Below, piece after piece: positions 53,408 through 63,804 of a stretch of DNA of 64,000 nt. This stretch comes from Gardnerella vaginalis. GTDB taxonomy: Bacteria; Actinomycetota; Actinomycetes; Actinomycetales; Bifidobacteriaceae. The notes below the pieces were generated by a model that worked only from the letters and a program-made list of their open reading frames with translations, was not told the origin of the DNA and ran no database searches. Position numbers and translations under genes: made by a program. Location: NCBI RefSeq assembly GCF_001546455.1, contig NZ_KQ956814.1:1-64000 (forward strand), written 5' to 3'. Each line of letters opens with the position of its first letter. Positions within the stretch are counted from its first letter, which is position 1.

Positions 53408-54304
53408 CTATTGTTCAAAAATCGTGGAAGAATCGCTAGGGTATCCATAAGAGTACGCGCTTATAATGTGCGAAATAGCAATGTCTGCAAGAATATCAAT
53501 AAAATCTTGATTCGTTTTGCTAAAAATCTGATTATGATCCACATTCCCGTTTTTATCTGCTGGGAAAATCACCTGATTTAGCGCGTCTAGTTCGCCTCGT
53601 GCGCAATCCATGTATGCTATTGCGACTATTGGAAGATCTTTTTCGCTAGCTTCGTCTTTTGCAACACCAGAGTCCAGATTTTTTTGCGGTATTTCGTACA
53701 CTTTTTGTCGCAGGTCTTTGCCGTTTGAAGCAAAGTGCATGAGTGTGTTTGCAATCGTAGCTGTAATATCGCTTTGGCGTAGTGAAACGTTATCAACATC
53801 TTTTGCTGCTAAAGTCTGCAGCATAAAAGCGAGTTTATCTTGTTCTAATGCCGCTTTTGCAAGTGGGTCGTGATTCCAATATAAATGCAAGTCTTTTGTG
53901 TTATTTGAAAAGTCGTACAATTTTTTGTAAACGTTTGATTCCATTTGATTTGCGATTTTAATCGCGTTGGCACTTGATTCTGCACTTTGACGTAAATTAA
54001 CCAACTTCCAAGTATTTTGCGCGCTAAAAACAACTCCTTGTGCAAATCGACTATTGCATTGCGTTGCAACGTTTTTCCAAGAGTGAGCAGCATTTTGCAA
54101 GTCTTTGCTAGTTGCAGTTTTGCCCTTTTTATCTACGATTTTTTGATTAGTTTTTGCGCTTTGCAGAACTTTGTAGCAAGCATTGTTATTTTTAGCAGAA
54201 TGAACAGCAGTGTTATTGAATTGCCTAGATCCAGAACATGCGCTAAAAATCAGCGTAGTAGCAATAAGCATTGCAGCTGTTAAAAAGTACTTTTTTCCGC
54301 GCAT
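53408..54304 (-). CDS. Predicted lipoprotein of unknown function
   Basis: The 298-residue precursor starts MRGKKYFLTAAMLIATTLIFSACSGS, a lipoprotein signal peptide with lipobox FSAC and Cys near residue 23. The mature part is polar, mostly helical and has several Asn/Lys/Gln-rich stretches (KTNQKIVDKKGKTATSKDLQNAAHSWKNVATQC). No enzymatic motif was recognised. It would be anchored to the outer face of the membrane. It is divergent from nusA with a 297-bp AT-rich gap. Confidence 0.8.
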   Translation of the reverse strand: MRGKKYFLTAAMLIATTLIFSACSGSRQFNNTAVHSAKNNNACYKVLQSAKTNQKIVDKKGKTATSKDLQNAAHSWKNVATQCNSRFAQGVVFSAQNTWKLVNLRQSAESSANAIKIANQMESNVYKKLYDFSNNTKDLHLYWNHDPLAKAALEQDKLAFMLQTLAAKDVDNVSLRQSDITATIANTLMHFASNGKDLRQKVYEIPQKNLDSGVAKDEASEKDLPIVAIAYMDCARGELDALNQVIFPADKNGNVDHNQIFSKTNQDFIDILADIAISHIISAYSYGYPSDSSTIFEQ

Positions 54305-54601
54305 TTATAACACCTTTTGCCATGTGTTTGATAATGTTTTGTGCGCCAATCAAGGCTTTGTAACAAAACAAAATGTGTCTGCATAATCTACTAAAATAGT
54401 CCGTGACTGTGACCAATGTTGGATTGCTTTTTGTTCAGCATTTTATGTCTAACATTTTTAATCATAGTCATAAAATTTTGCGCTTTGCAGACCTGTTAAA
54501 CTTAGATTTTAGCGTGTTTGTTATGTGTGAAAAAACATAAAAGAAGAATAAATTAATTTTATAAGTGAATTTATAAATGAATCAACAGGAGGACATGCAC
54601 G

Positions 54602-55648
54602 ATGGAATTGGATTTGGCGGGAATGCATCAGCTTGCGGCTCAGCAGGGGATTAATGCCGACGAGCTGGACGAAGCACTCGCCGAGGCTTTGCGTCTTGCA
54701 TACATGAAGACTTCCCACCCAGCCAGGCATGCTCGCGTTGAGTTAGATGAGCGCGCTGGCTGCTTTACTGTATGGGCACGAGATGAAATCCCAGGTGTTC
54801 CTACAGAAGATAATCCTCACCCGCCTTATACTCTTGGCGAAGAGTACGACGATACTCCTAGAGATTTTGGTCGTCTTGCTGCTGCTACGGCTCGTCAGGT
54901 TATTACTCAGCTTTTCCGCAAGGTGGAAGACGATCGCGTATTTGGAGCTTTTTCTGGTCAAAAAGGAAAGTTGATTAACGGAATTGTTCAGCAGGATTCT
55001 AAAGATCCTTCTAACATTCACGTTGCTGTTGGAGATGTTGAGGCCATTTTGCCTCGCAGAGAGCAGGTTCCTGGAGAAAGATACCGCCACGGCGAACGCA
55101 TTCGAGTTTATGTTGTTAATGTTGCACGCGGTTTGCGCGGCCCAGAAATAGTTGTTTCTAGGTCTCATCCAGATCTTGTGCGTAGACTTTTTGAGCGAGA
55201 GGTTCCAGAACTTGTTTCGGGAGCTGTGTCTATTATGGCGATTGCTCGAGAAGCTGGCGCTCGCACTAAGATTGCTGTGCGCGCTAATGCAGAAGGCGTT
55301 AATCCAAAGGGTGCTTTGATTGGCCCTGGTGGTTCCCGTGTTCGTGCTGTATTGGAAAATCTTGGTCAAGAAAAAATCGATATTGTTGATTGGTCGGAAG
55401 ATCCAGCTCAGTTTGTTTCCGCAGCTTTGTCGCCAGCAACCGTAACCGAAGTTCGTGTTGTTAGCGAAAAAAGTCAGACTGCTGTTGCTTTTATTCACGA
55501 TTCTCAGCTTTCGCTTGCTATTGGCAAGGAAGGTCAGAATGCGCGACTTGCAGCAAAGCTCACTGGCTGGAAGATTGGAATTGAGTCTGCAGAAGAACAT
55601 GCTAAAAAGCAAGAAGAAATGAACGCCGATTCTAATTCGGCGAAATAG
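54602..55648 (+). CDS. nusA: Transcription termination/antitermination factor NusA
   Basis: The 348-residue protein has an N-terminal polymerase-binding domain (ELDEALAEALRLAYMK), an S1 domain (about 120-190) and two KH domains (KIAVRANAEGVNPKGALIGPGGSRVRAVLENLGQEKIDIVDW and AIGKEGQNARLAAKLTGWKIGI). It modulates pausing and termination. ACAGGAGG lies ahead of the ATG. It lacks the usual rimP gene upstream, and no ylxR gene is seen between it and infB. Confidence 0.97.
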   Translation: MELDLAGMHQLAAQQGINADELDEALAEALRLAYMKTSHPARHARVELDERAGCFTVWARDEIPGVPTEDNPHPPYTLGEEYDDTPRDFGRLAAATARQVITQLFRKVEDDRVFGAFSGQKGKLINGIVQQDSKDPSNIHVAVGDVEAILPRREQVPGERYRHGERIRVYVVNVARGLRGPEIVVSRSHPDLVRRLFEREVPELVSGAVSIMAIAREAGARTKIAVRANAEGVNPKGALIGPGGSRVRAVLENLGQEKIDIVDWSEDPAQFVSAALSPATVTEVRVVSEKSQTAVAFIHDSQLSLAIGKEGQNARLAAKLTGWKIGIESAEEHAKKQEEMNADSNSAK

Positions 55649-55902
55649 ATTTTTGCTAGCATTTAACAAACTTGCGACACTCCCGAGAATCCAACGTTTC
55701 GAGTAAGCTAAGAGCTGCAATCTGGGCTTATAAACAGCTTTTTGCCTAGGGAACGAGGTACAAAATCATGGTTGAAATCATGGTTACACGATGAGATATC
55801 GCGCTATGAGATATCTAAATAAAAAGCATAAGAGTAAGAATCTTATAACAATATAAAGTGGCTGCGTTCGTATGCGCTGCCGCAGACTGAGGAGAACACT
55901 GA

Positions 55903-58818
55903 GTGGTAAAAAAGCGTGTATACGAATTGGCCAAGGAATTTGGCGTAGATAGCAAAACCGTATTAGAGCGTTTGAAGAGCATGGGTGAATTTGTAAAATC
56001 CGCATCTTCAACCGTTGAGGCCCCTGTTGTGCGCCGCTTAAAGACGGAATTTGGGTCTTCGGCTCCTGCAGCAAAGAACGAGTCGAAGGCTTCTGCGCCT
56101 AAGAGTGCTGAGCACGCGTCCAATAAAGTTGCAGGTTCTGCATCTAGCGTAAAGCCGCAAGCGCATGATCAAAATGCCGAAAATAAGACCAATCAAAAGT
56201 CTGAGCAAAAAAAGTCTGAACAAAAGTCTTCTGTAAATCAGAATTCTGCGCAAAAATCGCGTGATAATCATGATGTAAATAAGGCTTCTAATGGGTCTTC
56301 CACTTCGACTTCTGTAGCTCCTAAGCCTTCGGCTGGTGGCGCAAAACCTAATAATTCTTCAAAGGCTGGCGATTCAAAGCGCGGTGCAGAAAAGCGCGGA
56401 GGCGCAGAATCTCGTGCTGCTAAGCAAGATCGTTCCGCACAAATGCCTCCTCGTCCTCGTCCACACCAAGGCGCTGGCGCAGGGTCTGCTCCTCGCCCAG
56501 GAAACAATCCGTTTAGCCGAAAGCAAGGTATGCGTGCGCCTACACCAGGAGACATACCTCGTCCACACCCAATGTCGCGCCCAGGTGCGGCTGCAGAGAA
56601 TGCTCGCGGAGCAAAGCCAGGTGCTGGCGGCGCTAATGGCGGCAATGGAAATGGCGGCGGTCGCGGTCGCGGTCGTGGCGGAAATCGCCAGGGCGGCGCA
56701 AATGGCAGCGCAAATCGTTCTTCGCAGTGGCAAGGTTCGTATCGTTCAGGCGGCGGCAATGGTGGCGGAGCAAATTCTCGCCCATCTGCAGAGTCGCGCT
56801 TTAACGCAAATCAAGCGGCAAGCTTCCAGGCTGCAGCCGCAGGCGCTCCAAATGCTGGCCCATCTAGAGGTGGTCGCGGTCGCGCAGGAGCTGCAGGTGC
56901 GTTTGGTCGCCAGGGCGGAAAGTCCTCTAAGGCTCGTAAGAATCGTCTTGCAAAGCGCAGGGAATACGAAGAGCTTAAAGCACCAGTTATTGGTGGCGTG
57001 CGTATTCCTTCTGGTAATGGCGCTACAATCCGCCTTCGCCAGGGAGCAACGCTTTCTGATTTGGCAGAAAAGATTGATGTAAATCCAGCAGCTTTGGTTA
57101 CTGTTTTGTTCCACCTTGGAGAAATGGCCACAGCTACGCAGTCTTTGGATGAAACAACATTCCAGATTCTTGGCGAAGAAATCGGCTGGAATATTAACCT
57201 TGTTTCTGCAGAAGAGGAAGATAAAGAGCTTCTTCAGCAGTTTGACATTGACTTAGACGAAGAAGAGCTCCAAGAAGACGATAATCTTGTAACGCGTCCT
57301 CCAGTTGTTACTGTTATGGGCCACGTTGATCACGGTAAAACTCGTTTGCTCGATACAATTCGCAAGTCCAATGTTATAGCGCGTGAGGCTGGCGGTATTA
57401 CGCAGCGCATCGGCGCTTACCAGGTTACAGTTACTTTGGACGGCGACAAGCGCAAGATTACGTTCTTGGATACTCCAGGCCACGAAGCATTTACAGCTAT
57501 GCGTGCTCGAGGCGCAGAGCTTACAGACGTTGCAATTCTTGTTGTTGCAGCAGACGACGGCGTTATGCCTCAAACTGTTGAGGCAATTAACCACGCGCAG
57601 GCTGCTCACGTGCCGATTGTTGTGGCAGTAAACAAGATTGATGTTGCTGGAGCAAACCCAGATAAGGTGCGCGGCCAGCTTACAGAGTACGGTCTTGTGC
57701 CAGAAGAATACGGCGGCGACACAATGTTTGTGGATATTTCCGCAAAGCAAGGAACCAACGTAGATAAGCTTCTTGAGGCTGTTCTTTTGACTACCGATGC
57801 AGAGCTTGATCCTAAGGCAAATCCAAACATGGATGCTCGCGGTGCAACCGTTGAAGCTCGTTTGGATAAAGGCCGCGGTGCTGTTGCTACGGTTCTTGTT
57901 CAGCAGGGAACTCTTAAAGTTGGAGATTCCATTGTTGCAGGCACGTCTTATGGCCGCGTTCGAGCAATGCTCGACGAAAATGGCAATCACTTGCAAGATG
58001 CAGGTCCTTCCACTCCAGTTCAGGTGCTTGGTTTGACTTCTGTTCCAACTGCAGGAGATTTGTTCTTGGTTACTTCCGACGATCGTTCTGCTCGCCAGAT
58101 TGCAGAAAAGCGTCAGGCTACGGAGCGTGCGGCTCAGCTTGCAAAGCGCCGCAAGGTTGTTTCTCTTGAAAGCCTTAAGGAACAGTTTGCTAAGTCCGAA
58201 GTGGATATGCTTAACATTGTTATTAAGGGTGATTCTTCTGGCTCCGTTGAGGCTTTGGAAGACTCCTTAATGAAGATTGAGGTTTCCGACGAAGTTGGAA
58301 TTCAGGTTATTCACCGTGGTGTTGGCGCGATTACGCAAAACGATGTTAACCTTGCAACAGTTGATAAGGCCGTTATTATTGGCTTTAACGTGCGTCCTAA
58401 TCGCCAGGTTGCAGACTTGGCAGATCGCGAAGGCGTTGAAGTTAAGTACTACTCGGTTATTTACAAGGCAATCGAAGATATTGAAGCTGCTTTGAAGGGT
58501 ATGCTTAAGCCAGAGTTTGAAGAGGTTGTTACATCTCATTCCGAGATTCGCGAAATCTTCCGCTCGTCCAAGTTTGGCAATATTGCTGGCGTTATGGTTC
58601 AAGATGGCGAAGTTAAGCGCGGTACAAAGTGCCGTATTTTGCGAAACGGCGTTGCAACCGTTAACGATCTTGAAATCTCCACTTTGCGCAGGTTTAAGGA
58701 TGACGTTCAGTCCGTTAGCGAAGGCTACGAGGCAGGCATCAACCTTGGTAGCTTTAACGACATTGAGCTTGGCGATATAATCGAAACCTTTGAGATGAAG
58801 CAGATTGAGCGCAAGTAG
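55903..58818 (+). CDS. infB: Translation initiation factor IF-2
   Basis: 971 residues from a GTG start with GAGGAG upstream. The N-terminal IF2 motif ([31 protein letters not shown]) is followed by a long Ala/Gly/Arg/Asn-rich linker. The G domain then has GHVDHGKT at about residue 473, DTPGHEAF and NKIDV. C-terminal domains bind initiator tRNA. The 254-bp leader after nusA contains direct repeats AATCATGGTT and ATGAGATATC. Confidence 0.98.
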   Translation: MVKKRVYELAKEFGVDSKTVLERLKSMGEFVKSASSTVEAPVVRRLKTEFGSSAPAAKNESKASAPKSAEHASNKVAGSASSVKPQAHDQNAENKTNQKSEQKKSEQKSSVNQNSAQKSRDNHDVNKASNGSSTSTSVAPKPSAGGAKPNNSSKAGDSKRGAEKRGGAESRAAKQDRSAQMPPRPRPHQGAGAGSAPRPGNNPFSRKQGMRAPTPGDIPRPHPMSRPGAAAENARGAKPGAGGANGGNGNGGGRGRGRGGNRQGGANGSANRSSQWQGSYRSGGGNGGGANSRPSAESRFNANQAASFQAAAAGAPNAGPSRGGRGRAGAAGAFGRQGGKSSKARKNRLAKRREYEELKAPVIGGVRIPSGNGATIRLRQGATLSDLAEKIDVNPAALVTVLFHLGEMATATQSLDETTFQILGEEIGWNINLVSAEEEDKELLQQFDIDLDEEELQEDDNLVTRPPVVTVMGHVDHGKTRLLDTIRKSNVIAREAGGITQRIGAYQVTVTLDGDKRKITFLDTPGHEAFTAMRARGAELTDVAILVVAADDGVMPQTVEAINHAQAAHVPIVVAVNKIDVAGANPDKVRGQLTEYGLVPEEYGGDTMFVDISAKQGTNVDKLLEAVLLTTDAELDPKANPNMDARGATVEARLDKGRGAVATVLVQQGTLKVGDSIVAGTSYGRVRAMLDENGNHLQDAGPSTPVQVLGLTSVPTAGDLFLVTSDDRSARQIAEKRQATERAAQLAKRRKVVSLESLKEQFAKSEVDMLNIVIKGDSSGSVEALEDSLMKIEVSDEVGIQVIHRGVGAITQNDVNLATVDKAVIIGFNVRPNRQVADLADREGVEVKYYSVIYKAIEDIEAALKGMLKPEFEEVVTSHSEIREIFRSSKFGNIAGVMVQDGEVKRGTKCRILRNGVATVNDLEISTLRRFKDDVQSVSEGYEAGINLGSFNDIELGDIIETFEMKQIERK

Positions 58819-58819
58819 T

Positions 58820-59356
58820 ATGGCTGGAACAAACCCTAGAGCCGCACGAATTGCGGCTTTGATTCACAGAGTTATTGCGTCCAATATGGAATCGCATTTG
58901 CATGATAAGCGACTTGCTAACGTTACTATTACAGAAGTAAGGGTTACTAACGATTTGCAAATCGCCAAAGTGTATTGGACGCAGCTTGGCACTGCTGGAA
59001 AAGAGCAGGGTGAGCGCATGCGCGCAAATCAGGCTTTGCAGCAAGCTAAGGGTCGTTTGCGCACTTTAGTTGGAGCTAAAGCAGGCTTGCGATTAACGCC
59101 TCAAATCCAATTTGTTTACGATGAGGTTCCTAGCGAAGCTCACGAGATTGAAGACATTTTGGTTGCGGCGCGTAAGCGCGATGAGGAGTTAGCTAAAGCG
59201 CGAGAAACAGCTAAATACGCTGGAGAAGCAGATCCATACAAAAAGCCGCGTGAAGACGAGGAATTTGACGACGACTTTGAAGACGGCGACTCTGATGAAG
59301 ATAACGACTTTGAAGACGGCGACTTTAACAGCGACTTTAACGAGGGCAATGAGTAA
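58820..59356 (+). CDS. rbfA: 30S ribosome-binding factor A
   Basis: 178 residues from ATG 58820, one base after the infB stop (MAGTNPRAARIAALIHRVIASNM). The KH-like core ends near RLTPQIQFVYDE. Beyond residue 115 comes a highly acidic tail of about 60 residues rich in Asp/Glu (FDDDFEDGDSDEDN), absent from the roughly 130-residue E. coli protein. The end overlaps truB by 8 bp. Confidence 0.95.
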   Translation: MAGTNPRAARIAALIHRVIASNMESHLHDKRLANVTITEVRVTNDLQIAKVYWTQLGTAGKEQGERMRANQALQQAKGRLRTLVGAKAGLRLTPQIQFVYDEVPSEAHEIEDILVAARKRDEELAKARETAKYAGEADPYKKPREDEEFDDDFEDGDSDEDNDFEDGDFNSDFNEGNE

Positions 59357-60551
59357 TTCTAAATTGCCATCTTCTGGCATTTTGCTAGTAGATAAGCCAA
59401 AAGGCGTTACCAGCCACGATGTTGTATCTTGTGCGCGTGGCCTGCTGCACACTAAGCGCGTGGGTCACGCTGGAACTCTCGATCCAATGGCCACTGGTCT
59501 TTTAATCATTGGATTTGGTAACGCCACTCGTTTGCTAAACTATTTGCTTGGTCATAATAAAACATACGAGGCTGTGATTCGTCTTGGTGAATCAACTAAT
59601 ACGGATGATGCAGACGGAGATGTTGTAGAAAGCGCAAAGAATGAGAGTGGCATTCTAAGCTCAAACCACGCAAATATTGATGAAGTTCTTAAAGAATTGC
59701 GCTGCACGGTTGCCAAGAATTTTACTGGCTCGATTATGCAAGCGCCAACGGCTTTTTCGGCTATAAAAATAAATGGTGTTCGCGCCTACGATTTAGCGCG
59801 CGCAGGCAAGGACGTGCATTTAGAGCCTCGAGAGGTTGTTATTCACGATTTTTCGCTGCTTGATGCGCATTTTGGCGTGGGTGTAAGCGGCGCAAAGGTT
59901 ATTGACGTGCGTGCAAGCGTTTCTTGCTCTAGCGGAACCTATATTCGTGCGTTGGCTCGCGATTTAGGGCGTGTTCTTGGAGTTGGAGGCCATTTGGTGA
60001 GCCTTAGGCGAACGCAGATTGGCGATTTTTCGGTAGAAGATAGTCGCGTGCTTAAGCTTAAGACTACAGTTCGCACGTTTACAGACAAAAATGGCGTTAT
60101 GCAAACGCGCACAAAGGCTATTGTTGATTTGGCTACACTTGGCGGGCATGCTGGCGAACATGCTGGCGAGTCTAATAGCGAGTCTAATGGCGATAAAAAC
60201 TACGATTTGCAAACCAATTTGCTCAGCATGTTTGAAGCAGCAAAATCAACAATGCAAGTGGTAGAAGTAAGCGAAAATCAAGCTAAAGACTTGCGATTTG
60301 GTAGAAAGATTGCAATTCCTGCTATTAGCGCAAGCAATGCGATTGCGTATGTAAAAGCTGCAAAAGATGAGCAAAACGACGTTGTTGCTGTTTTGCAGAC
60401 CGCCCAAAAATCGCAAGCAACCGAAGATTTAAGCAGAACGGTTTCTATATATCAAGCCAAAATTCCAACAGAAATCGAAAAAATAGAAAAAATCGAAAAA
60501 AATTCAAATCTTATAGAAGCTAAACCAATTGTAGTATTTGTGCAAAGCTAG
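59349..60551 (+). CDS. truB: tRNA pseudouridine-55 synthase
   Basis: 400 residues from ATG 59349 (MSNSKLPSSGILLVDKPKGVTSHDVV). The catalytic Asp45 is in GHAGTLDPMATG; QAPTAFSAIKINGVRAYDLAR and CSSGTYIRALARDLG are typical. It is longer than the family norm of about 300 because of a Gly/Glu/Ser insertion around 270-285 and an extended C-terminus. Earlier in-frame codons lie within the acidic tail of rbfA. Confidence 0.95.
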   Translation: MSNSKLPSSGILLVDKPKGVTSHDVVSCARGLLHTKRVGHAGTLDPMATGLLIIGFGNATRLLNYLLGHNKTYEAVIRLGESTNTDDADGDVVESAKNESGILSSNHANIDEVLKELRCTVAKNFTGSIMQAPTAFSAIKINGVRAYDLARAGKDVHLEPREVVIHDFSLLDAHFGVGVSGAKVIDVRASVSCSSGTYIRALARDLGRVLGVGGHLVSLRRTQIGDFSVEDSRVLKLKTTVRTFTDKNGVMQTRTKAIVDLATLGGHAGEHAGESNSESNGDKNYDLQTNLLSMFEAAKSTMQVVEVSENQAKDLRFGRKIAIPAISASNAIAYVKAAKDEQNDVVAVLQTAQKSQATEDLSRTVSIYQAKIPTEIEKIEKIEKNSNLIEAKPIVVFVQS

Positions 60552-60658
60552 TTTGCTGGTAAAATAGTAAATAGTGTGAAAATAGGGGCTCAAGCAAAGC
60601 GGCATCTAAAAATAAAGCGATACCAGTATTTGCAGCTCTTGCGAACAGTAAGGATATG

Positions 60659-61936
60659 ATGAAGGTCATCGACATTCGACCAGATGCCAACGGCATGATT
60701 AATTGGCCAACATTAAGCGCTCAGCGCAAGGCAGTCGTTACAATAGGCGTATTTGACGGAATGCATCTTGGGCATCGTAAGGTTATTGCGCGAACAGTGG
60801 AGATTGCGCGAAAAAACAACGCATTTTCAGTTGTTATAATGTTTGATCCGCGTCCAAGTGTTGTGCACGAGAATCCAGATTTATTCGACGACTTTGGCGA
60901 TAATGCGCAAATTCCAGTAGACTCTCAGGCGCTAACAAGTGTTCGTCAACGTCTTAGGGTTTTGCAACAGATGGATGTTGATCACGTTATTATTGTTAGA
61001 TACAGCCTGGCTTTTGCGGCAAAATCGTACAGGTTCTTCCTTGGTCAGCTGGTTGGAAAACTTGGCATGCGCGCGCTTGTTTTAGGCTCGGATGCAGCTC
61101 TTGGCGCTAGAAGGGCTGGCAATGTTCACGCAATTAAAGAGCTTGCGCAAGCTACAGGCGTTTTTAATCTTGTTGTTGTAGAAGATTTTGGTCCAGGAGA
61201 CGTTCGTGTTCCAGACCCAATTGTTCCAGAAGTTCCCGAAGAAAGTGGGGAGCCAAAGAATCCAGCAGAAGGCATGAATAAGGCGGAATATCGCGCTTGG
61301 AGCAAAGGCATTCCAAATAAAAAGGTTCGTGCTTGGAGCTCTACAAATGTGCGCTGGATGCTTGCAAATGGAAGAGTTCGAGACGCTGGAGATATTCTTG
61401 GCCAGCCGCATAGGGTAGAAGGCATTGTTGTTCATGGAGCTGGGCGCGGCCACCAAATTGGGTTCCCAACTGTAAATCTTGGCGAGCGCATTGATGGCTA
61501 TGTTCCAGTTGATGGCGTTTACGCTGGCTGGATTGTTGATTTAGATGCAGACGAGCAAAATGGCACTTCTTCTTGCAGCAACATTCCTAGCGTGGGTGTT
61601 TTGCGTAAAGATGAGCTTCATCTTGGAGTGCATTCGCCTTGGCGCTGGCCAGCTGCGATTTCCGTTGGCACTAATCCTACTTTTAAAGATGACGCAGCAA
61701 ATAGCGCGGATGCTTACGATTACACTCTAGAAGAGCAAGAGTCCAGTCGCGCTGCCCAAAATCGCACTGTTGAAGCGTATGCTCTAACAGATAAGATTCA
61801 AGATTTATACGGGCACAGGGTTTGCATTGAATTTGCGCGCTTCTTGCGCCCTCAGCAGGCTTTTGAATCGCAAGAGCAGCTTAAAGACGCTATTAGCAAA
61901 GACGTTGAGCAAACACGCGCTCTAGTGTCGGAATGA
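60659..61936 (+). CDS. ribF: Bifunctional riboflavin kinase/FAD synthetase
   Basis: This enzyme phosphorylates riboflavin to FMN and adenylylates FMN to FAD. The N-terminal nucleotidyltransferase has VVTIGVFDGMHLGHRKVI (HxGH-like). The C-terminal kinase has GRGHQIGFPTVNLG (PTxN) and AAISVGTNPTF. An insertion rich in Pro/Glu (about residues 190-230) and another in the kinase domain bring it to 425 residues, against about 310-330 usually. ATG 60659 is spaced 4 nt from AAGGA; ATG 60656 is an alternative. The end overlaps the convergent ABC gene by 15 bp. Confidence 0.95.
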   Translation: MKVIDIRPDANGMINWPTLSAQRKAVVTIGVFDGMHLGHRKVIARTVEIARKNNAFSVVIMFDPRPSVVHENPDLFDDFGDNAQIPVDSQALTSVRQRLRVLQQMDVDHVIIVRYSLAFAAKSYRFFLGQLVGKLGMRALVLGSDAALGARRAGNVHAIKELAQATGVFNLVVVEDFGPGDVRVPDPIVPEVPEESGEPKNPAEGMNKAEYRAWSKGIPNKKVRAWSSTNVRWMLANGRVRDAGDILGQPHRVEGIVVHGAGRGHQIGFPTVNLGERIDGYVPVDGVYAGWIVDLDADEQNGTSSCSNIPSVGVLRKDELHLGVHSPWRWPAAISVGTNPTFKDDAANSADAYDYTLEEQESSRAAQNRTVEAYALTDKIQDLYGHRVCIEFARFLRPQQAFESQEQLKDAISKDVEQTRALVSE

Positions 61937-62728
61937 TTTAAAGAAGCTTTGCGTTTCTGGGTCGCTGCAGGCATCCATAACCTCGTATGGTGTGCCGTTT
62001 TCTGCAACAACTCCATTTCTAAGCAAAACCACCCTGTCGGCAGCTTCGTGCGCAAAATGCATCTCGTGAGTGGCCATTAAAATGGTTGTTCCTTGCTGCT
62101 TTAGCTCCGCAACCATGTCTAGAACTTCGCCAACTAGCATTGGGTCTAGCGCAGACGTAATCTCGTCTAAAAGCAAAAGCTGCGGGCTGGTCATAAGTGC
62201 GCGCGCAATTGCCACTCGTTGCTGTTGGCCGCCCGAAAGCTGATCTGGGTAGGACTTTGCTTTATTTTCTAGCTTAATCCTAGATAGAAGCTCCATTGCG
62301 CGGCTTTCTGCGCGATCTTTGCTCCAATGGTGAACTTTGCGTGCAGCAAGAGTTACGTTATCTAAAACGCTCATATGCGTAAAAAGATTGAATTGCTGGA
62401 ACACAACGCCAATCTGAGACCTAATTTTATCTTGATTTATGCGCGGGTCGGTAATGTCTGTGTTTCCAAGCCAAACTTGGCCGTCGTCTACTCGCTCAAG
62501 CAAATTAATGCACTTCATAAGAGTAGATTTGCCGCTTCCAGAAGGCCCTAAAAGTGCCACAACTTCGTGAGGCGCAATATCAAAAGAAATACCCTTAAGA
62601 ACAGGCGTTGAGTTATATGATTTACGAATATTGCTTAGACGCAAAACTGGGGTTAAATCCGTTTGATCGCTTGTGTTTGTTTGATCGCTCATTTGCTGAT
62701 TTACCTTTTGATTTGTTACGTTATTCAT
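61922..62728 (-). CDS. Polar amino acid ABC transporter, ATP-binding subunit (GlnQ-like)
   Basis: The 268-residue ATPase has Walker A GPSGSGKST at 61-69, LSGGQQQRVAIARALMTSP as signature, LLLDEITSALDP as Walker B and the H-loop in MATHEM. The pattern ITSALDP with VVFQQFNLFTHM is typical of the GlnQ/HisP polar amino acid group. The N-terminal 28 residues are Gln/Asn/Thr-rich and disordered. ATG at 62728 overlaps the permease stop (TGATG) and has GGAGGA 8 nt upstream. Confidence 0.93.
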   Translation of the reverse strand: MNNVTNQKVNQQMSDQTNTSDQTDLTPVLRLSNIRKSYNSTPVLKGISFDIAPHEVVALLGPSGSGKSTLMKCINLLERVDDGQVWLGNTDITDPRINQDKIRSQIGVVFQQFNLFTHMSVLDNVTLAARKVHHWSKDRAESRAMELLSRIKLENKAKSYPDQLSGGQQQRVAIARALMTSPQLLLLDEITSALDPMLVGEVLDMVAELKQQGTTILMATHEMHFAHEAADRVVLLRNGVVAENGTPYEVMDACSDPETQSFFKSFRH

Positions 62729-63630
62729 CACACGGTTCCTCCGTTAAGCTCGCGCTTGCGTAGTCTTGCTGTATACCAGTCGTTTAGAACAATAAATGGA
62801 ATACTCAATGCTATAAACACAACGCTTGCTACAACGTACGGAGTGAAGTTATAAGAAGTTGCAACAGATATTTGAGCGGCTCGAACTGCGTCTACAGCGC
62901 CCAAAACCGATATAAGACCTGCGTCTTTTTGCATGGATATAAAGTCGTTCATTAAGGCAGGAGCCACTTTTCTTAAGCCGAGTGGAATAACCACTAATCG
63001 CACAGTTTGACCAGATGTTAAACCAAGTGACCTTGCGGATGCTCGCATAGATGGATGCACGTCTTCAAAGCCTGCGCGCAATACCTCGCCAACGTATGCG
63101 GAATAGCTCATAACAATGGCAATCGTGCCAAGTATTGCTGGCGGAATTCGCCCAAACAGCTGCAAGCCTGGTATGCCAAAGCCAATTAAGTAAAGAACAA
63201 CAAGCATTGGTATGCCGCGCATAATGGTTGTGTAGAATTGCGCTATAGCTCGCAGAGGGAAAAGCATTGGGCTTACGCTTGTTCTAATAATGGCAATTAA
63301 AGTTCCAAGTATTGCAACGCCGACCACGGCAAATGCAAGCACTTGCAAGTTAAGCATTAAGCCTTGCAAAACAGAAGGCAAAGATAGCATAAAGTACTTG
63401 CCAGAAAAGAACGTCTCTCGTACTCTTGGCCAGCCAGGGCTCGTTGCAAGCGCTGCAATACACACGCCCAACAGAACCAAAGTGCTTATTATGCTTGTTA
63501 GAACAGATTTAAGATTCTGTTTTTTGCGGATTGATCTACGCTCAAGCTCGATATTGCTTAAAACGTATTCTCCAGCCTTGTTTGATTCGCGGGTTTTTGT
63601 ATTGCCGTTAAGTACTGACATTGGCGGCAC
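62728..63630 (-). CDS. Polar amino acid ABC transporter, permease subunit
   Basis: The 300-residue membrane protein has a cytosolic start, one helix near 38-60, then the HisM/GlnP-type core (VLQGLMLNLQVLAFAVVGVAILGTLIAII). The EAA loop is SARSLGLTSGQTVRLVVIPLGLRKVAPALMNDF. It probably forms a homodimer with the ATPase. GTG at 63630 follows AAAGG by 5 nt; ATG nine bases later is possible. Confidence 0.92.
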   Translation of the reverse strand: MPPMSVLNGNTKTRESNKAGEYVLSNIELERRSIRKKQNLKSVLTSIISTLVLLGVCIAALATSPGWPRVRETFFSGKYFMLSLPSVLQGLMLNLQVLAFAVVGVAILGTLIAIIRTSVSPMLFPLRAIAQFYTTIMRGIPMLVVLYLIGFGIPGLQLFGRIPPAILGTIAIVMSYSAYVGEVLRAGFEDVHPSMRASARSLGLTSGQTVRLVVIPLGLRKVAPALMNDFISMQKDAGLISVLGAVDAVRAAQISVATSYNFTPYVVASVVFIALSIPFIVLNDWYTARLRKRELNGGTV

Positions 63631-63654
63631 TCAAGCCTTTCGACATAATGAATG

Positions 63655-63719
63655 ATACGCACTATTGTAAGCACTTTTATGTGACGATTGGGTTACAAGT
63701 TGCTTACAATAATGCGTAT
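63655..63719 (-). terminator. Large stem-loop between substrate-binding and permease genes
   Basis: 19-bp arms (63655-63673 and 63701-63719; one non-Watson-Crick position that is G-U in the minus-strand RNA) enclose a 27-nt loop. There is no T-run. Such intercistronic stems often protect the upstream binding-protein mRNA so it is made in excess of the membrane subunits, or act as partial terminators. Confidence 0.7.
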
Positions 63720-63804
63720 TGGTAATGAGGATAGTACGATTTTTATTTATTTTATTTGTTTTGATCTATTTTTAATCTATTTTGTTTGATTTATTTAGAT
63801 CAAT

